NCBI GenBank assembly: GCA_051003695.1
Contig: JBPCLB010000213.1
Location: 1 to 9,915, forward strand
From: Gaiella sp051003695
Lineage (GTDB): Bacteria; Actinomycetota; Thermoleophilia; Gaiellales; Gaiellaceae
Direction: 5' to 3'
DNA length: 9,915 nucleotides
Made by a program: the position numbers and the translations under genes. A model generated the notes under the pieces. It was given only the letters and a program-made list of their open reading frames with translations. It made no database searches and was not told where the DNA came from. This document shows positions 5,553 to 9,915 of this stretch, piece by piece; position 1 is the first letter of the stretch; each line of letters opens with the position of its first letter.

Positions 5553-6241
5553 AGCCCGACGAGCCGTCGCAGCGCGGCGACCTGCTCGCGACTCAGCTCG
5601 CGCCACTCGCCTGGCCACAGCTTGCCGCCCCCGAGGCCCGCATAGCGCGTCCGCCGTAGGCACCGCACGGGATACCCGACGGCCTCGCACATGCGCCGAA
5701 CCTGCCTGTTGCGCCCCTCGTGGAGGATGAGCTCGACCCGTGAGGGCCCGAGCCGCCGCACCCGCGCGGGAGCGGTTTTGCCGTCTTCGAGCTCGATGCC
5801 CTCGGCCAGCTTCCGGATGGTCTCGTCCGGCGGCTCGCCCTCGAGCTCTGCGACATAGGCCTTTTCGACGCCATACCGCGGGTGCGAGAGCCGGTGGGCG
5901 AGAGAACCGTCGTTCGTCAGCAAGAGCACACCGGAGGTCTCGATGTCGAGCCGCCCCACCGGCACGACCCTGGCGTCGCTCGCGACGATGTCCACCACCG
6001 TCGGCCGGCCTTGCGGGTCGCGCGCGGTCGTGACCACGCCGCGTGGCTTGACGAGCAGCACGTGCACGAGGCGCTGCTTCGCGACGACACGCCCGTCGAC
6101 TGCGACCCGGTCGCTGCCGCCGACGAACGTGTCCAACCTCCCGGGCGCCCCGTTCACGCTGACGCGGCCGGCCTTGATCAGCTCGTCCGCCCCTCTGCGG
6201 GACGCAAGGCCGGCGCGGGCGAGGTAGGCGTTGAGGCGCAT
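5549..6241 (-). CDS. RsuA/RluB-family rRNA pseudouridine synthase
   Basis: A 230-residue enzyme that isomerises uridine to pseudouridine in ribosomal RNA. An N-terminal S4 RNA-binding domain (about 1-60: RLNAYLARAGLASRRGADELI, then AGRVSVNG) is followed by the catalytic domain. Nucleophile D99 lies in PVGRLDIETSG, followed by LLLTNDG, then RVELILHEGRNRQVRRM, the family's second signature. In actinobacteria this type usually follows scpA-scpB and is annotated RluB-like, a 23S rRNA modifier; RsuA, RluE or RluF specificity cannot be excluded. Here an oppositely oriented aminopeptidase gene separates it from scpB. ATG 6241 is preceded at 6 nt by GAGAAT, which differs from TANNNT at its first base. 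No Shine-Dalgarno is obvious. Confidence 0.93.
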   Translation of the reverse strand: MRLNAYLARAGLASRRGADELIKAGRVSVNGAPGRLDTFVGGSDRVAVDGRVVAKQRLVHVLLVKPRGVVTTARDPQGRPTVVDIVASDARVVPVGRLDIETSGVLLLTNDGSLAHRLSHPRYGVEKAYVAELEGEPPDETIRKLAEGIELEDGKTAPARVRRLGPSRVELILHEGRNRQVRRMCEAVGYPVRCLRRTRYAGLGGGKLWPGEWRELSREQVAALRRLVGL

Positions 6242-6247
6242 CTGCCC

Positions 6248-6275
6248 ATTCTCGCGTCGGCTACCCTCCCGCGTC
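6248..6275. promoter_or_regulatory. Divergent promoter region of the pseudouridine synthase and aminopeptidase genes
   Basis: Only 34 bp separate the two divergent start codons. On the minus strand GAGAAT (6253-6248) sits 6 nt from ATG 6241. On the plus strand TACCCT (6262-6267) sits 8 nt from GTG 6276. Both resemble the -10 boxes of the his divergon but are weaker. There is no room for normal leaders with ribosome binding sites between the two boxes and the genes. Confidence 0.3.
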
Positions 6276-7481
6276 GTGCGCCGGCACGCCGACTACACGC
6301 GCCGCCTCGCCGACCTCGTCGTCGGCTTCGGAGCAAACGTCCAGGCAGGCCAGATCGTCGGCGTCTCGACCTATGTCGGGAAGGAAGCCCTGACGCGTGA
6401 GGTCGCACGCGCCGCGTACGAGCGGGGCGCGAAGTGGGTGGACGTGCTCACCTTCGACCCGTGGGTCAAGCGCGAACGTCTCGCCCATGCCGCCGAGGCG
6501 ACACTCGACTTCATCCCGCCGTGGCAGGTCGACCGCCTCGAGTGGCTCTCCGACGAGCACGCTGCGCGCATCTTTCTCAGCGGCCCGTCCGCACCGGAGG
6601 CACTCGACGGGATCGATCCGGCGCGCGCCGCGCGCGACATACTCCCGTACCTGCCCAACACGGGCGCGGTCGTCAATCGGGCGACGACGAACTGGAGCAT
6701 CGTCTCCGCCCCGACGCTGCCCTGGGCGCGACTCGTCTACCCCGAGCTCGAGCCCGAGGCGGCGCTCGATCGCCTCTGGGAGGCGATTGCGCACGTCTGC
6801 CGGCTCGACGAGGACGACCCGGAGGAGGCGTGGCGGACGCGCGCAGCTGCGCTGACCGCGGTCGCCGACCGTTTGAGCGGTGCGCATTTCGACGCGATTC
6901 GACTCCACGGCGAGGGCACCGACCTGACGGTCGGTCTGCTTACGTCGTCGATCTGGCGTGCGGCCGATTTCCGCACTGTCGACGGACTGCGGCACTTTCC
7001 GAACATCCCGAGCGAGGAGATCTTCACGACCCCGGATCCGTGGCGAGCCGACGGCCACGTCACCGCGACGCGCCCGCTCGAGGTGTACGGGGCGATGATC
7101 GACGGGATCCGGGTCGAGTTCAGCGGTGGTCGCGCTGTCCGGATCGACGCATCGAGCGGCGCCGAGACGCTGCGCGGGATCGCCGCGAAGGACGAGGGCG
7201 CCTCGCGGCTCGGAGAGCTGGCGCTCGTGGACGGAGACGGTCGGATCGGCCCGCTCGGGACGATCTTCTTCGACACGCTGCTCGACGAGAACGCGGCGAG
7301 CCACACAGCGCTCGGAAGCGGCTACGAGCTCGGGGTTGGCTCGGACGCCGACAAGGCCCGAGTCAACGCGAGCTCGATCCATACCGATTTCATGATCGGC
7401 GTACCCGAGCTCGAGGTGGACGGACTCACCGCGGACGGTGCAACGGTGCCGCTCCTACGCGGAGGTACGTGGCAGGTCTGA
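6276..7481 (+). CDS. M29-family metallo-aminopeptidase
   Basis: A 401-residue member of peptidase family M29 (AmpS/AmpT/aminopeptidase II type), which removes N-terminal amino acids from peptides in the cytoplasm using two metal ions. The conserved C-terminal metal site is intact: E248 in NIPSEEIFTTPDP, E314 in DEGASRLGELALVD, H343 in ASHTALGSGY with Y350, and H369 and D371 in SIHTDFMIG. Length is normal for the family. The start is placed at GTG 6276 (VRRHADYTRRLADL); starts further upstream would run into the divergent synthase gene. The gene stands alone on the plus strand, between two minus-strand genes that are usually neighbours in actinobacteria. Confidence 0.93.
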   Translation: MRRHADYTRRLADLVVGFGANVQAGQIVGVSTYVGKEALTREVARAAYERGAKWVDVLTFDPWVKRERLAHAAEATLDFIPPWQVDRLEWLSDEHAARIFLSGPSAPEALDGIDPARAARDILPYLPNTGAVVNRATTNWSIVSAPTLPWARLVYPELEPEAALDRLWEAIAHVCRLDEDDPEEAWRTRAAALTAVADRLSGAHFDAIRLHGEGTDLTVGLLTSSIWRAADFRTVDGLRHFPNIPSEEIFTTPDPWRADGHVTATRPLEVYGAMIDGIRVEFSGGRAVRIDASSGAETLRGIAAKDEGASRLGELALVDGDGRIGPLGTIFFDTLLDENAASHTALGSGYELGVGSDADKARVNASSIHTDFMIGVPELEVDGLTADGATVPLLRGGTWQV

Positions 7482-7554
7482 CCTGTTCCCGCGACATCGC
7501 GCCGGCCGCACCAACACGGGCTGGACGGGTCTGGCCTCTACGCCCATCGCGGAA

Positions 7555-8154
7555 CTACGACGCGCGTGCTTCGGCGACCGCCACCAGGCGATCGCGGATC
7601 GACGCCACGTCACCGAGGTCGTCGAGCCGCGGCAGCGCAGCAAGCGAGTCGAGCCCAAAGACCCGTTCGAAGAGCGTGGTCACGCGATAGCGGACGGCAC
7701 CGCCGGGTGTCGCCTCGCGCCCAGCTTCGGCGATCAGGCCGCGCTCGACGAGTGCGGCTACGGCCGAGTCGGCCGCAACGCCACGGATCCGGGCGATCTC
7801 AGGGCGCGAGACCGGCCCGAGGTAGGCGATGATCGCGAGGGTCTCGAGCGCGGCCTGGGAGAGCCCTCGCTCGACGGGTCGCTCGAACATCCGCGCACAG
7901 GCGTCGGCGGCGTCGCGCGAGGCCCGGAACGCGTACCCGCCTGCGACGTGCTCGAGCACGATTCCACTTCGCCCCTCGCTGTAGCGGTCGCGCAGCAGAC
8001 CGAGTGCGGTCTCGACCCGTTCGCCTTCGTCGGCACACGCCGCGGCGAGCTCTTCGACGGTGAGCGCCTGCGAGGCGACGACGAGCAGAGCCTCGACGTT
8101 GCGTGCGAGCGCGTCGACCGGATTCGCGGCGATCAGGCGGAGCGTGCGTTCCAC
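7555..8154 (-). CDS. scpB: Segregation and condensation protein B (ScpB)
   Basis: ScpB is the paired winged-helix subunit that binds ScpA and helps the SMC complex compact and separate chromosomes. The protein is 199 residues from GTG 8154. The family core starts at NVEALLVVASQALTVEELA (19-37). The signature LSQAALETLAIIAYLGPVSRPEI (98-120) and RGVAADSAV are clear, followed by the second winged helix (GGAVRYRVTTLFERVFGL). The start overlaps scpA by 22 nt, which suggests translational coupling. The frame is open further upstream, but that part is a shadow of scpA and has no ScpB similarity. Confidence 0.93.
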   Translation of the reverse strand: MERTLRLIAANPVDALARNVEALLVVASQALTVEELAAACADEGERVETALGLLRDRYSEGRSGIVLEHVAGGYAFRASRDAADACARMFERPVERGLSQAALETLAIIAYLGPVSRPEIARIRGVAADSAVAALVERGLIAEAGREATPGGAVRYRVTTLFERVFGLDSLAALPRLDDLGDVASIRDRLVAVAEARAS

Positions 8155-8891
8155 TGGGCTGTCCTTTCGGCGTCGTTTCGTGTGATGCGGATCGGTGCGA
8201 ACGCTGCTGCTTGACCCAATGTGATCTCTCCGTCTTTGCGCAGCTCGAGCAACGCGAGAAAGGCGACAGCCTGCTCGACACGGGAGAGCCCGGCCACCTC
8301 GGTGTCGAAATCGACGGCCCGGCGACGTCGGAGCAGCGCGCGGAAGCGCTCGACGAACTGCGAGACCGGTGGGAAACGAAGCGCCATGTGCGCGAGTGAC
8401 ACCTTCGGTGGCTCGACCGCCAACCCTCTCAGCGCATCGGCGAGTAGCGCGGCGTCCTGAGCGCCGAGTCGCCGCTCGGGACGGGGTGCGAGGGGAGCCG
8501 GGCCGAGCCGGAAATATCGATCCCCCTCGGCCGCGATCCGGTCGCGCAGCCAGCCCGCGGCCTCTTTCATGCGCCGGTACTCGGCAAGGCGACGCGCGAG
8601 CTCCTCGGCGGCCGCCTCCGGCTCGAGCTCGGCGAGCTCCGCCTCCTCGTCGGGGAACAAGTGCCGCGCCTTGAGCTCGAGCAGGGACGCGATCAGGACG
8701 AGGAACTCCCCGCATGCGTCGAGGTCGAGCTCGTCGCGTGCGGCCAGATGCTCGACGAACGCCACCACGATCGCCGCCATGTCGATGTCGGCAGGCGGCA
8801 GCTGGTCCTTGACGACGAGGGTCAGGAGCAGGTCGAATGGTCCCTCGAATCCCTCGAGGTCCAGCTCGAGCTCGCGGACGGCGCTCGCCAC
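8133..8891 (-). CDS. scpA: Segregation and condensation protein A (ScpA, kleisin)
   Basis: ScpA is the bacterial kleisin that bridges the SMC heads. The protein is 252 residues from GTG 8891. The N-terminal SMC-binding block shows LDLEGFEGPFDLLLTLVV (10-27) and FLVLIASLLELKARHLFP (63-80). An acidic, Ala/Glu-rich linker follows (81-100), and the C-terminal winged helix ends in SRVEQAVAFLALLELRKDGE (203-222). GTG 8891 is chosen because it lies 10 nt past the lgt stop. The frame is open to 8990, but starts there would overlap lgt and add an unrelated Arg-rich tail. It is followed directly by scpB. Confidence 0.92.
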   Translation of the reverse strand: MASAVRELELDLEGFEGPFDLLLTLVVKDQLPPADIDMAAIVVAFVEHLAARDELDLDACGEFLVLIASLLELKARHLFPDEEAELAELEPEAAAEELARRLAEYRRMKEAAGWLRDRIAAEGDRYFRLGPAPLAPRPERRLGAQDAALLADALRGLAVEPPKVSLAHMALRFPPVSQFVERFRALLRRRRAVDFDTEVAGLSRVEQAVAFLALLELRKDGEITLGQAAAFAPIRITRNDAERTAQWNARSA

Positions 8892-8901
8892 CAGCGTGAC
8901 G

Positions 8902-9774
8902 CTAGCCGCCGGGTCGGACGCGCCCTTTCGGGATGCGCATCGTCCTGGCGGCTGGGTGCGTTGCCCCCGAAGGCGAGCGCGGGCGCTCACGCCGCTGCGA
9001 GAGCACGTACCAGACGACCCCGATCACGATGCCGAGTAGCGCGACCCACGCGTTGAGCCGAAGCCCCGCAAGCTCGTGTGCCGGGTCGACGCGCAACAGC
9101 TCGACGAAGAACCGACCGAGGCAGTAGAGCGCGATGTATGCAGCGAAGAGTCCGGGGGGGCGTGGCCGAAAGCGTCGCTCGAGCACGAACACGAGCAACA
9201 CCGCGGCGAGGACGTTCCACAGCAACTCGTAGAGAAATGTGGGGTGATAGGTCGCCGCGTCGAGTGTTGCGAGCGGACGGTTGACGGGATCGATCTCGAG
9301 CGCCCATGGCAGGTCGGTCGGGCGGCCGTAGAGCTCCTGATTCCACCAGTTGCCGAGCCGCCCGACGGCTTGCGCGAGCAGGAGGCCCGGCGCGAGACAG
9401 TCCGCGAGCAACCAGACGTTTGCGCCGGCTCGCTTCGCGACGAGGCCGCCGACGAGACAGCCTGCGCCGATCCCGCCCCAGACGCCGAGCCCGCCCTTCC
9501 AGATCGCGAACGGCCCCCACCACTCGTCCGGCACCTCGCTCCAGCTCGTCGCGAGGTGGTAGAGCCGAGCGCCGACGATCCCGGCTGCGACCCCCCAGAC
9601 CGCGCAGCGGAAGATCAGCTCCCAGTCGCCGCCGCGGGCCAGCCAGCGACGCCCACAGACGAGCGTCGCGACGCCGATCGCCGCAAGCAGCGTCAGCCCG
9701 TAGAGGTGCACGGTGAACGGGCCGAGATCGAGCGTGCCCGACTCGGGCGACGGGATGGAGGCGATCCAGCGCAT
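8902..9774 (-). CDS. lgt: Prolipoprotein diacylglyceryl transferase (Lgt)
   Basis: Lgt is an integral membrane enzyme that moves diacylglycerol from phosphatidylglycerol to the lipobox Cys of prolipoproteins, the first step of lipoprotein maturation. The 290-residue protein has about seven hydrophobic segments. The family signature GRLGNWWNQELYGRPTDLPW (138-157) is complete, with R139. Y25 in VHLYGL and R228 in FFVELLRVDP are also present. GGLGVWGG (94-101) has Trp where enterobacterial Lgt has His, as I recall is normal for actinobacterial forms. The C-terminal tail (260-290) is basic and probably cytoplasmic. AGGAGG (9793-9788) is a strong Shine-Dalgarno but 13 nt from ATG 9774. It is the first gene of the lgt-scpA-scpB cluster. 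Confidence 0.95.
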   Translation of the reverse strand: MRWIASIPSPESGTLDLGPFTVHLYGLTLLAAIGVATLVCGRRWLARGGDWELIFRCAVWGVAAGIVGARLYHLATSWSEVPDEWWGPFAIWKGGLGVWGGIGAGCLVGGLVAKRAGANVWLLADCLAPGLLLAQAVGRLGNWWNQELYGRPTDLPWALEIDPVNRPLATLDAATYHPTFLYELLWNVLAAVLLVFVLERRFRPRPPGLFAAYIALYCLGRFFVELLRVDPAHELAGLRLNAWVALLGIVIGVVWYVLSQRRERPRSPSGATHPAARTMRIPKGRVRPGG

Positions 9775-9833
9775 TCGGCTGATTCTGCCTCCTCTCGCCG
9801 GGTCGCATGATGCGTAGTTGCAGATCCTGGGAA

Positions 9834-9849
9834 GCCTGACGCCTCAGGC
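9834..9849. other. 6-bp perfect hairpin upstream of lgt
   Basis: GCCTGA, a 4-nt loop, then TCAGGC form a perfect stem. On the minus strand only a short TTCC follows, so it is not a convincing intrinsic terminator. It lies about 60 nt upstream of the lgt start and could be in its leader or at the end of an upstream minus-strand gene, since a minus frame that enters from the right edge stops at 9844-9846, inside this hairpin. Confidence 0.35.
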
Positions 9850-9883
9850 GCGCCGCTGAGCGTGCCGGGCCGGAGGGCACAGC

Positions 9884-9901
9884 ATGGTAATACGGGCCTG
9901 A
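9884..9901 (+). other. Five-codon open frame with a well-placed Shine-Dalgarno (possible leader peptide)
   Basis: GGAGGG (9872-9877) is followed by 6 nt and an ATG at 9884. The frame encodes Met-Val-Ile-Arg-Ala and a TGA. The stem CGGGC/GCCCG (9893-9897 with 9905-9909) overlaps its end. It could be an upstream leader for a plus-strand gene beyond the right edge. It is short enough to be chance. Confidence 0.2.
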
Positions 9902-9915
9902 AGAGCCCGGTGCGC

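Noticed and set aside
4863..5690. A 275-codon open frame on the minus strand
   Set aside because: Shadow of the MBL-like gene and the pseudouridine synthase; low-complexity Arg/Ala/Glu composition and no recognisable motif.
6261..7382. A 373-codon minus-strand open frame antisense to the aminopeptidase gene
   Set aside because: Typical high-GC antisense frame mirroring M29 codons; no motif or plausible start.
7490..7501. Inverted repeat CGCGACATCGCG between the convergent M29 and scpB genes as a terminator
   Set aside because: Stem of four or five bases with almost no loop and no T-run; not convincing in this base composition.
6434..7690. A 418-codon plus-strand open frame
   Set aside because: Out of frame with the M29 gene, whose metal ligands are all in the other frame; it then runs antisense into scpB.
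9804..9814. CGCATGATGCG inverted repeat upstream of lgt as an operator
   Set aside because: Only 5-bp arms, expected by chance at this frequency, and no promoter boxes at a fitting distance.
8987..9880. A 297-codon minus-strand frame over lgt
   Set aside because: Arg-rich shadow one base off from lgt; Lgt motifs are in the other frame.

Overview
The window is very GC-rich, gene-dense bacterial chromosome. Codons end mostly in G or C, many genes start with GTG, and Shine-Dalgarno sequences are scarce. The gene content fits an actinobacterium: a YerC/TrpR-like regulator heading a his operon, long-form HisG, an Lgt with a GGLGxWG motif, scpAB with an RsuA/RluB-type pseudouridine synthase nearby, and M29 aminopeptidase. 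My best guess is a deep-branching Actinomycetota lineage such as Thermoleophilia, but this is inference from gene content only. I see no mobile elements, CRISPR arrays, rRNA or tRNA.

Layout. (1) Bases 1-3632, minus strand: a tight histidine operon, transcribed yerC-like regulator, hisG, hisD, hisC-hisB. Every junction is a 4-nt stop/start overlap (GTGA, GTGA, ATGA). The last gene is one uninterrupted frame that joins HisC to HisB and runs off the left edge. (2) Bases 3628-3660: an AT-rich divergent promoter region with three tandem 8-bp repeats and two overlapping -10-like boxes, each 6 nt from a start codon. (3) 3647-4363, plus: hisA, divergent from the other his genes. (4) 4364-4810, minus: a membrane-anchored CXXCH haem-binding protein. 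(5) 4932-5552, plus: a protein that looks like a degenerate metallo-beta-lactamase fold. (6) 5549-6241, minus: RsuA/RluB-family 23S/16S rRNA pseudouridine synthase. (7) 6276-7481, plus: M29 metallo-aminopeptidase. (8) 7555-9774, minus: lgt-scpA-scpB, read in that order. (9) 9775-9915: no convincing long gene; two hairpins, a short inverted repeat and a five-codon open frame preceded by a good Shine-Dalgarno.

How the genes work together. HisG (step 1), HisA (ProFAR isomerase), HisB (dehydratase), HisC (transaminase) and HisD (final oxidation) cover much of histidine synthesis; hisH, hisF, hisI/E and a histidinol-phosphatase are not in the window and may lie past the left edge or elsewhere. The YerC-like protein is the obvious candidate regulator of both divergent his transcripts. 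ScpA and ScpB form the kleisin and winged-helix parts of the SMC condensin, and Lgt modifies prolipoproteins. The middle block alternates strand gene by gene, with convergent ends that touch or overlap.

The most notable items are the apparent HisC-HisB fusion, the compact divergent his control region, the recurrent TANNNT-6 nt-start pattern that suggests leaderless mRNAs, and the degenerate MBL-like protein.
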